Assembly (NCBI RefSeq): GCF_901709675.1
Contig: NC_051095.1
Span: 6,911,956-6,975,955, forward strand
DNA: 64,000 nucleotides
Source: Syngnathus acus
Lineage: Eukaryota > Chordata > Actinopteri > Syngnathiformes > Syngnathidae
Direction: 5' to 3'
Shown here one piece after another: positions 23,101-34,900 of the stretch. Under the pieces are notes generated by a model that ran no database searches, was not told the origin of the DNA, and was given only the letters and a program-made list of their open reading frames with translations. The position numbers were made by a program, and so were the translations under genes. The stretch's first letter is position 1. Each line of letters opens with the position of its first letter.

Positions 23101-24779
23101 AATGCACTGTCGGCCTCAATGAACCTTCATCGGTTTTACTGTCAAAGGGAACGTAAATACTGAAACATTGTGTAGCACATCATGGGTCTTTATTATCACA
23201 CAAATGCAGTTAAATTCTTTATATTGTACAATTTCTAATTATCTGAATGAGCAAAAGCCAAAAACAAAGCTAAATGAACTCTTGGGATTGTTGTAGCTTT
23301 GTGGCTGCATCACCATGGAACCCGAATGGAATGAGTCCCACCCAGGAAACAAATTTGAAGCCTTGCTGCTTGGTAATGAGAACGCTAACGAGATCGTCGC
23401 CTGCCGCTTGCTAATGAAAAGCTGGTCTGGCCGTAGCCACGCAGGGAGGATGTGACAGCAGGAGGCGGGCCCACTGACAACGAGCTAATTGACAGCTAGC
23501 TAAACAAGAGAAGTCTGGTTTTTAGTTTAGCCACAGACTACTACCTACTGAGCAACATTGTGACCCAATCAACTATCCTATCTAACTTCCCACCAACCAT
23601 CTATCCTTTATCAACTTGTAGGTAGCGAGTTGTCCCTTTGTTGACCTATGAATTTTCCGCCGCCCGCTGCCTTAGCGGCCGTTAGCGGTATCGCGCGGCA
23701 GCCGGGTCACCTCCAGGAGTGTCGATGCTGCGCTTTGCTCCCACTCATCCGTCTTGTCGCCGCACCCGACGGAGGCCGTGCGCCTCACGTGTCCGTCGGC
23801 TGAGCACGCTCACGCATTATAAGTGGCGAGGCATCATGGCCGCCTCCCGCTACCACTCCCATCGGCAGCTTTGCGCCTGGTCACAAATAAAAGGCAAAAC
23901 CCTGACAAGGACGAACATGTTTATTTTTACATACGCAGCACGTATGTTCCGTATCTCATTAATTAGAAATAGCGCCAAAGCAAGGACGAAGCACCGAGTG
24001 CTACTCCACTTGTACCCGGTAATTAAGTGATGATTATGTTGCTGCCTTCGAGCAACTTTCCAACCACCTTCGTAGTACCTTGACTTACAAGTTTACTTCC
24101 TTCTGTGACCGTTTTTATCCGTATATCAAATCATTTAAATGAATGATATACGGCCATTAATCCATTTCAGTGCCATCAAAACACCTAAAATCTTCTGCTA
24201 TATCTTTCAGTAATTTTGGGATCAGGACCGATCCCTGATGTTAGTTAGTAATTGATGTGTGTCTATAGGTGTCAAAAGATAGTAGCAAAGCACCACTCAT
24301 GTCTAAATAAAACAACTAACATCAACATGCTCTAAAAAGCAATTTAAAAAGCTTTTTTTTAGCTCTTTGGTTCATGACAGGTCCTCAAGTTCGGTACGCC
24401 TGAGCCCATATCCTGTCTGTTTTTAATTTTATTCTGTTCCAACATACCTGATTCATATTCAACCCCAAAAATCAGCAAATTGGTGAGTCCACAAATATCA
24501 AACAACAAAAAATGTGAAGGTCATTTCATTTTTGTCCCTTTGTCCTGTTGAATAAATGGCGACCGTGTCTCTCCATATACCAAGTCCATGTACCACCGTA
24601 CATACCAAAACATTGTTTTGAAGTTAGCAGCAACTTGTTAAAAGTGGGGAAACATCACTGCTGTCTTTCCAGGAGACAAAGCGAGTGCAGTAATAATTAC
24701 TTCCACCGGGTCGCCTCACCTGCATCATTCGCACGCTTGTGTGACTGTCAGTAGCATAATGGAAACTTCAAGGCAAGCA
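23101..24779. other. Unique DNA with a CpG-rich block at 23640-23880
   Basis: No gene was recognised. The 23640-23880 block is CpG-dense ('cgcgcggcagccgggtc', 'gtcgccgcacccgacgg') and holds 'cattataagtgg' and 'catcatggccgcc' (YY1-like). A small promoter or enhancer is possible, but no first exon can be supported. Confidence 0.4.
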
Positions 24780-25550
24780 CTCGTTTTAAGAGTGTGTTTG
24801 AAAATTCAGCCCTAATAGCCCCTTTGAATGCCCATGTGAAATTTGGGAGGCATGTCTAGCAGGAATAGACCCACAAAAAAGTCTTAGGGTGTATTCAGAA
24901 CTGAATGTTCAATCCATTTTAAAAAATTCTGTGCCATTTCAAAACACAACTTAACATCTCAGTTTTGCTTAGCCTCAGGAAATTTGGTAGGTTTGTCTAT
25001 CATGAGTAGATCCACAAATATAAGCATAAGAAGACATGCCCAAAATGAACAAGCAGTCTGACACAACTATTTTAAGGCCAAGTTGGCCATTTCTTCGGCA
25101 TTTCTTCTCCAAAATTTGAAAATTGACCCCAAAATTCCCAACAGTATGACATTTGGAGGGATGTCTATCATGAGTAAATTCATAAAAAAAAAAATCTCAA
25201 TAAGCCATGTCTAAAAAGACACAGGATATTGGTCATTTTGGTTTGACGCAGCCATTTTAAGGCCAGTTTGGTTGTTTTCTCAGGAAAATTAAGAAAATCA
25301 GCCCCTGAAGTTAATATTTCTTTGCAATATGAAATTTGGGAGGGATATTATGAGTAATTTAGTAATAAAGAAGTTTCAGAAAGCTATACCCCCCCCCCCC
25401 CCCCCCCAAAACACTGGTAGTCGTTTTGGTTAGGCTCATTTTGTCCATTTTCCCAAAAATGTTGTTGAATTTAAAAAAAAAATCTGCCTCGTAAGTTAAT
25501 TTTCTTTCAGAGCATGCCTTTGAAGGGTGGGGCCCATGGTGGTTTTTGGG
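24780..25550 (-). repeat. Array of the AAAATGGCTGAC-type repeat, four 140-180-bp units
   Basis: The phrase 'gtctatcatgagtagatccacaaa' recurs near 24853 ('gtctagcaggaatagac'), 24994, 25163 and 25343, at intervals of about 141, 169 and 180 bp. Each is followed by 'aaagtct', 'catgcc' and 'cattttaaggcc'. It is therefore a tandem, diverged array in reverse orientation to the copies at 57660 and 61670. It carries a 19-base C-run at 25389-25407. Confidence 0.65.
25389..25407. repeat. C homopolymer, 19 bases
   Basis: A pure C-run inside the 24780-25550 array. Length errors are likely at this point in assemblies. Confidence 0.9.
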
Positions 25551-25704
25551 ACATTTGAATGGACATTCGTACTCACCCGCAATGTTAATAATATTTTTAA
25601 TTTCTTTGTGAATATGTTTCTGAACACGTTATATGCAAACAGTACTGTATTGTATCAGTGGCTAATATTTGGGAATTTCAGTAAGGCACCTGGGACAACT
25701 ACGG

Positions 25705-25784
25705 GGGTCCTCTGTACCCGGAAGTTCGAAGACGGTGAGCGGGAGTTTCGCCGGGTCTTGACTGTAACTGCCTCTGTTGTGCTG
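25705..25784 (+). repeat. 80-bp direct repeat, copy 1
   Basis: It shares GTCTGTACCCGGAAGT-like sequence, 'gtgagcgggagtttcgccggg' and 'tgtaactgcc.ctgttgtgctg' with 25944-26023. CCGGAAGT is an ETS core. The sequence runs to a 'ttgtgctgcgtgtttcag' acceptor-like string and 'gtgagt'. Its origin (transposon end, LTR fragment or segmental duplication) cannot be decided here. Confidence 0.75.
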
Positions 25785-25943
25785 CGTGTTTCAGGTGAGT
25801 AACGCTGTTGAAATGATGATGATCAGAACTCTCAATACTGCTGGTAGTCGGAGCTAATTATTGTTTGAAAATATGATACATACGGTTATTGTTGTACAAC
25901 CTATAATTTTGCGTGTAACATAGACAGTGTGTGATGTTTGTAA

Positions 25944-26023
25944 CGGGTCGTCTGTACCCGGAAGTAAGTTGACAGTGAGCGGGAGTTTCGCCGGGTCTGA
26001 CTGTAACTGCCGCTGTTGTGCTG
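25944..26023 (+). repeat. 80-bp direct repeat, copy 2
   Basis: About 240 bp downstream of copy 1, with roughly 90 percent identity by eye. It keeps the CCGGAAGT core. The DNA between the copies is AT-rich and unrelated to them. Confidence 0.75.
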
Positions 26024-26160
26024 TTTCCATAAATGTATTATTTTGACAACAAACCCCGTATGCGCGGAGTGATTCGCGTTCATGCGTGCGACAGTAGAAC
26101 ATACGTTCCCAAAACGTCGTGCCTAAATATTGATGGGAATGCTGCCTTGTTGGTTTTAAG

Positions 26161-26484
26161 CAGGGGTGTCAAACTCATTTTTTTCGCGGGCCGCATTGTA
26201 GTCATAGCTTCTTTCGGGGGGCCATTATGACAGTCAACCCAAATAAATGTAGGAGCACCTCATATTATATACAGTAAAAGCTACAAAACAAACTGACAAA
26301 TAACTCGTTTTCAAATCACACGAGTAAAAACTGGTCAAATATATATTTAAAAAAAAACCCAGATATTAAAAGTGAAGACAATTTGCAATTCTAGTAATGA
26401 CACGAATTTGTCTTTGCGGGCCACACAAAATGATGTGGCGGGCCGTATCTGGCCCCCGGCCGGGCCTTGAGTTTGACACTTGTG
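26161..26484 (+). mobile_element. Non-autonomous hAT element, copy 2 of 3
   Basis: It has the same ends and internal sequence as 11046-11367. The flanks GTTTTAAG (26153-26160) and GTTTAAAG (26485-26492) are an 8-bp target duplication with one mismatch. Small internal differences, such as an extra 'atatatttaaaa' stretch and 'ccccggccgggcc', mark it as an independent insertion. It has no coding capacity. Confidence 0.9.
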
Positions 26485-26492
26485 GTTTAAAG

Positions 26493-27659
26493 GTTCTGTT
26501 TGTGGCGTCATGTTGGCCATTTTTTGAGCATCCCTTGAAAGAGATTTTCTCAGATTTCTACCAAATTAGAGCAACTTACACTACGACAAGACAGATGGAA
26601 TTGAAAATTATTCAATAAATGCATGGATGAGTCCCCGCAAATCACCAAGCCTTACGAGATTCAGGCGCCCTCAAACTGGCAGAGATGCAACGGCTCCCAT
26701 ACTGATGCTTTCAGTTCCTTCAAACTGTTTTTCTTGCATCGAATCCTCCGGAGAGCCCCAATCATCGCCGCTTGCAGCTTTAATTTCGTTTCGTATTAGC
26801 TTCACTGTTTTTTTCCCGACGCACTAGTCTCTTGTTTTGCTGGGATAAGCCTTTGCATCCAGACGCTGTGTGTAATTCCTCAACTTTCCAGAAGCTTTGT
26901 GAAATTACATGTCCTTAATCTTGCTATAGCATCAAAAAAGTGAAAACACGAGTTCCCCCGGGGAGGATGCAAAAGGGGTGGAGGTTGGGGGGGGGGGGGT
27001 GATATGTGGGTTAGAGGATGTTCTGCTGTAGTCAGCATTGGCCTGAATTCCAACAATATCCTCCTGAAGGATGAAACACACCAGCTGGTGGAGCAAGACC
27101 CCTAACACACACACACACCCCACTGCACTACAAACCTCAAGACCCTTCAGTGTATGATAATGCACATCAGAGACAAGTCATCAGGCTCAACCCACCACAA
27201 AGTGCACCTGCACTCCATTTTTCAAGCGGACCCAGCGGAGAGCAGTAAACCTTGTTTGCTCTGCTGCTAATCCTTGCTAGGAAACAGCTTTCACAGGATT
27301 AGCATCCACGAGTGTGTGAATGTGTGTTTTGTGTGTCTGGGGGTGCGGTGGGGGGTTGCACGAGTAGATGTGGGGGAGTTAAAGCAGTTGACTTGGGAAT
27401 CTTCTCTTCTACTTCCTCTCCAGGATGTTTGGATTTGACTTTGACCCTCAGTCTTGTGCTCTCAAGGACCCCCTCCTATAACCCCTATTGGCCTCCTTTA
27501 TAACATCCCCTGGTGGTGTCTATGATTATGGCTCTCCCTGCTGATGTCAGGCTCAATGTCCTCCTCCATACTAAACGTCCTTCTTCATGCTGTAATCACA
27601 TTATCGACTGAGAACTGAAGGTTAAAAGCAAACAAAAGTCAAAGTATTTGTTCCTGAAT
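26493..27659. other. Unique non-coding DNA with short simple repeats
   Basis: No gene was recognised. A G-run lies at 26987-26998 and short CA/GT runs at 27104-27118 and 27311-27335. Confidence 0.45.
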
Positions 27660-28290
27660 TTGAAGTCTCTGTTATCGGGTCCAGCTCAAGTGTCTTTGTT
27701 CTTGCACTTTAATCATGTGATATTTTGAGTTAAGTTGAGACTAAAATGCAACAGAATCAATCTTTGTTCCAAGTGCGGTTGCCAGGGTTTTTGCTCGAGT
27801 CTGATGTCAAGTTCTTTAACTTAAGTCCAGGTCTTTTGAAGACTGGGAAATCTAATCTGCAATGTCACAAGTATGAATGAAAATGAAAATAAGAATGTTG
27901 CAAGTAGGTTTGCTTGAGACTGAAGTCTTCTTAAAGTCTGAAGTTTCACGTCGAAGAGTGAGTGCAAATCAAGTACTTGAATGTAAATGTCATCTCAGTC
28001 CCGAAATCTAGTCTCAAATCATCGTGGTTGAAGTTGGAGCTGTTCTAGTCTAGTCTTCAGTCTATGAGTTTGAGTCCATTCCAGTCTTCAAATCATATCT
28101 CGAGTATTTTTTCTTTTTTCTTTTTTTTTTCTTTACATGACACTGACTATCCTCTGACTATCCTCTCATATATATTTTTTATATTCAAGTGGATTTGCAA
28201 ATTCCTGTGTTTAAATCTGACCTTTGTTTTTGTGTCTGTGGTCTTTGGGCTTGAGACCAAGTCTAGCGTATCACAATTGCGTTTTAAAGC
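27660..28290. repeat. Degenerate tract, CTCAAGTCTGAAGTC motif
   Basis: 'ctcaagtgtc', 'ctcgagtctgatgtcaag', 'cttaagtccaggtctt', 'gagactgaagtcttc', 'aaagtctgaagttt', 'tctagtctcaaatc', 'gtctagtcttcagtc' and 'gagaccaagtctag' recur through about 630 bp. Spacing is irregular and there are no exact repeats. It is another decayed short-unit tract. Confidence 0.5.
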
Positions 28291-29675
28291 TTGACTGGCT
28301 GTTTCCCCAGATGACCCTTCAGTTGACAGGTTTACTAAGATGCTTATTTAAGTTTTCCCAACTCAAAAGGACCTTACGAAATATTTTTAAACAATGATTT
28401 AAATTTAAGTCCTTTCTCAGGTTTCTTCTTTTGTTCTTTTCTTGTGTCTGCGGGTACATTTCTGCAACGACACGGTAAAAACGTTTAGTTTCTTGCAAAA
28501 ATGCCTCAAGACACTCCTATTTGCATACCAAGTGCTCGTTTATCCCAAAGCACATTTTTAATATTCTACTCGACATATATTTGTGTTGAGAATATGAGTT
28601 ATGGGTGTTATGCCTTGCTGCTGGCCACAATAAATCGTTTTGTAGGTTGCATTTCCCTCCTCCAAAACGAGACAATTTTTCTGAATTATCAAAAAGAATA
28701 ATGTCCCTTGAAAACACACACATTGTTGCCAGTGTCTTTATCCTAGTAAAAATATATCTAAAAAAAATACCCCGTGACTGATTGGCATGAAATTAAACGA
28801 GTGGATAAGTTTGTCATGACAGAATTCTCAAAAAGCAGCCAGAGGAACTTAGTATGTCCAAAAGTGAAGCGTTTGAAAAAGCCATTATGTGCAAATTTTA
28901 GTCTAAATTGCTTTGTTGTCCTATCAGTATTTCTGGAGTGATCTGCCAGGTGACTACGAGGCTGCAGCGCCAAACATCAAACTTAAATATAACTTTTTCT
29001 TGCTCGCTTGGTTTTTGCCGTTCACGTCGTCTAATCGCCGTCTTTGATTCGTCTTCTCGTTCCACAAACAACGGCGGGTCGTCGTGTTAACAACACCCGC
29101 CGAGATGAAAGCCTTCGAGCAGAGATCCGAGAAACACGAAAAAAGGTAATTCCCCTCAGCTTCCAAATTTTGTGTGCTTGTAAATAGCCGAGATAAAAGC
29201 AGCCACCGCCTGCTTGTACTTAATATTCCCATTAGACCTCTAACAATGGCGGCTTTTGTACACCCGCGTGTAGCGAGGTGAATACAAACTCCTTTTGCCT
29301 CCAGTACTTTGCCGAGAACAGTTTAATCAGAGAATTTAGCTCCACAAAAAGTAAGAGAAGAAAACATGGCAGGAACTAAAGGGGAGGCACGTTTGGGGAA
29401 TTGTAGCAGGTGAGCGCTGGAGGAGAATGAATGGCGGCGAGATGGCAGGAGCTGCAGGAGCCTTATTAGAGTCAACAATAAGCATTGGATTCCGCTGACA
29501 GTCGCTCAGGTGACTGCGACACTGACCCGGGGAGACACTCAAAAAGAAAAATTCAATGTGCTTTGGGCAAAATCTTTTGAAATGATTTGGTGTTTTTTCT
29601 TTTTAACCGATCAATGGTGACGATTTAGCCCAATTTACGCTGCTGGTCAAAATAACCAGCCAACAAAATAACTTC
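28291..29675. other. Unique non-coding DNA
   Basis: No gene or transposon was recognised. Short open frames on both strands at 28900-29230 have no recognisable domain. Confidence 0.5.
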
Positions 29676-29852
29676 GTCCGCCCGTCCGTCCGTCCATCCA
29701 TCCATCCATCCATCCATCCATCCATCCATCCATCCATCCATCCATCCATCCATCCATCCATCCATCCATCCATCCATCCATCCATCCATCCATCCATCCA
29801 TCCATCCATCCATCCATCCATCCATCCATCCATCCATCCATCCATCCATCCA
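29676..29852. repeat. (ATCC)n array, about 40 units, with a (GTCC) leader
   Basis: GTCCGCCCGTCC-type units at 29676-29695 lead into about 157 bp of pure ATCC. On the minus strand this reads ATGG, which matches the tail of the 39651 SINE family, so growth from a SINE tail is plausible but no body remains. Frames across it give Met-Asp-Gly-Trp repeats and are artefacts. Confidence 0.95.
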
Positions 29853-30704
29853 CTAAATCAGTGCCAAATCCAATCAATTATTGGGCCTGAAAACCAGTTG
29901 CTCGAATTATAGTCTCTCAAAGTATTTTGTACATCATAAACGTGTCCAGATTGGTCCTAAAATATCCAACCAGAACACAAATAGAACATGAGATCTTACT
30001 GGACCTGAGGGCCCAATAAACACTTGCTCCATCATGTCATCATCATTGCTTTTCATCCAGCGTTACTGTGGCAACAACGTTTAAGAGCCCGAAAAGCTGT
30101 TTGGGAACAGAAGTCCAGACCATTATCAAAACCAGTGCCACCGCCACTTGACCTCCTGTGTCCAAAGTGTGAACCGGAACGTTACCTGAAACATTTCTGC
30201 ATTGTTAGTGACACTTTTATTTTGGTGGAGGATCAATAAACCTTCCTGCCTCCCTGGAGCAAGATGGATGACAGCCTTGTGTGCCAAATACATTTTTCAT
30301 TAACAGGATTACTGTCCAGCGGTAGAAACACACTCCAGAGTGTGTGTGCGTGTGTGTGTGTGTGTGTTCAGGCTGCCAATGGATTTAATCACTTATCATT
30401 TCCGCCTCTTTTCTCCCGCTGCGTCGCCAACCAGCCAGAGCCAATCAGCCCACTCCAATCCCAGCAACATGTCGGTTTCCAGGACCACTGACATCCTCCG
30501 CAGCTCAGACCGGAAGCCTCTGCAGACAAACCCAGATATTTCTTTTTTTATTACTAATGGGACAAACAGTGAAGCATTGGATTTTTTCATTTTGTTGATT
30601 TTCCACAGCCCGGGAAGGTAACGGGCCAGAACAAGGACAGAATTTAAGGAACACACTGCCTAACCTTTATGGAAAAGTTTTCAAGCAGGGGATGTTTTTA
30701 TTTT
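29853..30704. other. Unique DNA with a (GT)n run
   Basis: No gene was recognised. A GT microsatellite lies at 30339-30368. Confidence 0.5.
30339..30368. repeat. (GT)n microsatellite
   Basis: GT repeats with one GC interruption. Confidence 0.9.
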
Positions 30705-31910
30705 AATCACATATTAACTGGTACTGATGGAACTACATAGGATCGGGACTGGTATCCATTTCATAATTCTATCGGAACCACATAGGTTTTGGATTATACT
30801 TTGATACTACGAAGTCTTTGGGTTAGTTTTCATCTGGAACCACATACGTACAGCAACCACCAGACATGGACATGTCCCCATCTAACATCTGGTCCTGGTG
30901 CCACAAACTGATGAACCTGCAACTACCTACAATTTGAACCATGAACCACAAGATATTTGGACCTGAAAACACCTAAGATCTGGACCAAGAACTGCATACC
31001 AGAAACTGCATACAATTTGGGGACTAACCTCCCCAATTAATCAACAAAACCGACAAAGCATTGGATTTGTTTAGAGTGGATTTCCCATAGTCCAGGAACA
31101 TAACAAGGTCAGAATTTAAGGGTCACACTATCTCTTTCAGAACTGTCGTTTTATTTAAATCACGTGGTTCCTGCTACTAATGGAACCGCCTTGGACTAGG
31201 ACCCGCAACCATTTGCTATTTGGACATGGAAAAATCATGGGATTGGAATTAGGAACCACAAAGTAGTTTGGACCAATTTGAATTAACCACATCCAATCTG
31301 AATCTGGCACCACATATAACATCATCATCATCGGTTTAAAGTCCGCTTTCCAGGCGCCGCTGGGTTGGACTGGGTTCTCGATATGGCCTTCTTCCACCGG
31401 GAACGAAACAAAGTTCCAACAAAGTTGGAATTGCAGAAATGTCTGACCTGACACCACTGGGACCTGAAGTCAAATAGAATTTGCATTTGACAAGTACAAG
31501 GAGTTTTGGACCACAAACATCATAGAATTTGGACCTGGAAGTATGTAGCATCTGGACTTTGAACTGCATACATTTCGAATTTCGAATCATGTTCAATTTT
31601 GCGACAGAACCTGATACATTTTGGGACCACACATGCACCCAGAACAATTCCACTTAGAACCACACAGAATTTAGATCTGGAACAACAAATCATGAAGACC
31701 TAGACATAGATACACTTACGACTTGGACCCACAATCACACAGGATTTGGACCAAGAATAACTTGCCATTAGAACCGGAAACAACATTGGATTCAGACTCG
31801 GAACCACATTCACTGGAGCACCCTAAAATTGTGACCCAATACCACATGATTTGGCCCAAGGAATCAAGTGTAGTTTGGACCTGGAACCTTATGTTTTTCA
31901 CAAAAAGAAG
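30705..31910. repeat. Degenerate ~23-bp tract (GGAACCACATAGAATTTGGA)
   Basis: 'ggaaccacataggttttgga', 'ggaaccacatacg', 'atttggacctgaaaac', 'ggaactgcatac', 'gaatttggacctgga', 'ggaaccacattc' and 'agtttggacctggaacc' recur over about 1.2 kb. The repeat is clearest at 30720-31020 and 31470-31900. Unrelated stretches are interspersed (for example 31320-31440). No two units are identical, which points to an old expansion or to repeated small duplications. Confidence 0.65.
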
Positions 31911-34900
31911 CAATTAGCATTAAGCTAATTTAAGAAAAAAAATCTTCACTGACACGTCCTTGTAACCAACACAAGCTTTAATTCTGTTTCACTAGTATTG
32001 GAGCACAAGACATGAACAATTTCACTAAGCCTGACAGGCAAATTTACCACCAAATTGCCACGTGTGTGTGTGTGCCTGTGTGTACTCTGAGCGGACAGTG
32101 TGTTGTGTTTAGAGAGTCGAGTTAAAAGTGTCTGCCATGTAGAGAAGTCTAATTAGAACATGAAAGGTGGCACTCTAATTAGCCGAGGAAAAGGCCTCAC
32201 AGGAAAGATAAGAAGAAATTTCCAGGAAGAAAACGAACGGCTTCAGTTAAAAGAACACAAAAGGGGGGAAAACGCACACACGCGTACACACGCTTGTCTT
32301 TTCCTCCCCTCCAGAGTTGCATCGTCAGCAGAAAACATTCCACCCCAAGCAGAAATGGCAACTTAACACGTAAAAACTTTTATATATAGAAAAGCAATCA
32401 ACATTTTTTCATGGCTTTGATTGACAGATCCATTTTTGTTGATTCCCGGTATAAGCGCCAGGAGGATTGCTTCCTTTTAGTCGCCGTGTCATCGGGAAGA
32501 GCTGTCATTGGATCATGAAAACACACACCTTGTTTTCCCATGATGACTTACACTCGCTTTGAACGGTGAATGATTGACGGACGCTTCGCGGTTGCAATTT
32601 GCAAAAGGTCCACGGTGAGCTTGAGACTCCTCAGCACGAAGACTTCCAAACAAAGCGGGATATCTAGAATGCCCCGAGCTTTTTCCAAATCTGTTCTGAG
32701 AAAGTTCCAGGCAGGCTTCAGGTTTGTTGTATTTTCCAAGTAAATTTCCAAAGTGGACTGAGTGCCTATATCAAGAACATTCTTAGGAGTTTTCAAGTAT
32801 CTCTTTATATTCCTAAATGGATCCCAAAGAAGTTCTTAAAGCAAAGTCATTTTCCGAGCCCATTCCCAAAATGTTCCGAGCAAGCTGTTTTAGGGATTTG
32901 ATCATTGTGATTGCAAAGAATAATTCCAGTGATGATCATCATCATTGATGCGTGAAGGAAATCCAAGAAATGCGCTTGAAATCCTTTCCCAGTTAGTAAG
33001 TGAGGTGTCAGACATCCCCCCCCTCCCCGTGCAAATAAGACGTCAACCGCAAAGTGACGCGACATATTTGTTTGGTCCAAACAAATCTCGGCTTGATTCT
33101 GGAAAATAAGATGGCTGGACGGCTCATTTCCAGCCATGATGTTTTATTCATGGCTGCTCGGCTCACTGTCGCCTTGAAGCCGTCGCCTTGACGCCGTCTC
33201 GGGCGTTGACAAGGACGAAGCTAGAGTCTGAATGTGGGGACGTGTGCGTCCTACCGCCCCGGCTGATAAGGTTGAGCGGAAAGGTTTAAGCGATGGCGAC
33301 AGGTGGAGGCCTCCCCACTTCACTTTGAATCAGCACGTCGGCTCGTTTGTGTTAGCGGCTGCGAGCTTGGCATCGCCACGTTGCCGTTTTATTCGCCGCC
33401 GTCTGTCATTTAGACGCTTTGCTGAGTTCCCGGCGGGCTGACGCAAGCGATTTTCTTCTCACCTGTTTTTATTTCCTTATCACTCCTTCATAAAGAAAAC
33501 ACCAAACAAACACTTGAAAGGGCTTTTATTGGGTTTCTTGTTTTTGGGGATCAAAAGGATTTTGTCTGTTTTCAAACAGTTCTTGGCTGGTTGTTCCTAA
33601 ATGTTTTTAAATTCAGTTGTTTTTGATTGATTCTTTACTGGTTTACATTTTATGACTGTTGTCTGAGTTCATATTTTATTCTCAGTCGGTAGATTGGGTC
33701 AATCCAAAACTCCTCTTCAAACGTCCTTATGCCGTTCATGGAGCGTTCATGGAGCATCATGGAGCGCTCCAGCGACATTCTCCCAAAGACCAGAGCGTCA
33801 CGATCATCACCCATTCTTTGTCTCCTTGCCCCGGTGTCCGACGAGACCTTCCGCCATCCTCCCGAGTTGAAAGAAGGCCCACTCCGTAGTGCCGATCTGA
33901 AAGCATCCACAATGCGATGGCTTCCTCAGTCCCAACTGCTGCGCAGTTTTATTGATTAGCGGTGTTAGCGCTGGTGCTATGGGATGCCATTGCGTAGCAG
34001 GCACCAAACTTAAAATACTAGAAGGTTACCACGTCGTTTAACAGGCGATTCACCTTCATGGCCTCCAAACGATTGGGTTTGAACTTTACTCATTTGATCG
34101 GTTCCAGATATGTTTTTTCTGATTTTTTTTTTTAATTTGTTGTTATTTAACTTGTCGCTTGTGTTTTGGGTGAAACCAAACCATGTTCTATTGTTGATTA
34201 CTAAAGAACAGCTAAAGATAAACACAAACTTTTGATTTCTCATATCCACTTTTTCATTTGATAGGTTTTGTGGTTATATTTTGTATCTGCAATATTGCGT
34301 GAGTCTGGAAAGACCAATCCAAACGCTCTATAACGGCTTGCAATATGAAGACCTCGGATATGAAAACGGCTGGCGGTCAATGAGTTAAATGTACCATAGA
34401 AATGGATTGGGATTGTATCAGATGATGACCATAATCTTATTAGATGATGTGAACTGCAATGTTTTCAACTCTCAGGCGGTCCGACATGCTGCTCACAAGC
34501 TGAGTGGGGAAAAAAGATAGAAAACCTGATGAGCTCCACAAATGAAAAACCATTATCCTTTATTTCTCCGTTGTTTGCTCTTTATTACTCGCACGGCTCA
34601 GGAGGGCTCGGGATTAAAGTTTGGGAGAAAACCTTTCGGATTTATGGCAGGGAAAAAAAAAGAAGCAATATGGAGGCCGGGCGCTGTAATCTTATGAGTG
34701 GCCGGGGAGCGGGCAGATAAAAGTAAATCTACTTGGAACGTTCCCACATTCCCTCCTCGTATTTGTTTGCCGTGACACCACAACAGAGGGGAAAAAAAGA
34801 GAAACCAAACAAGTGAGGCACCAGGAGGTAGATTAGGAATGTGGCCATCGCCATAATGGCGGAATGATGGCGGAATCAATTGTTTTCCCGCGGCAGAGTC

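Noticed and set aside
25741-25800. Exon ending at 25795 ('cag|gtgagt')
   Set aside because: The donor-like string lies next to one member of a direct duplication. The upstream frame has no domain, and the second copy lacks the donor.
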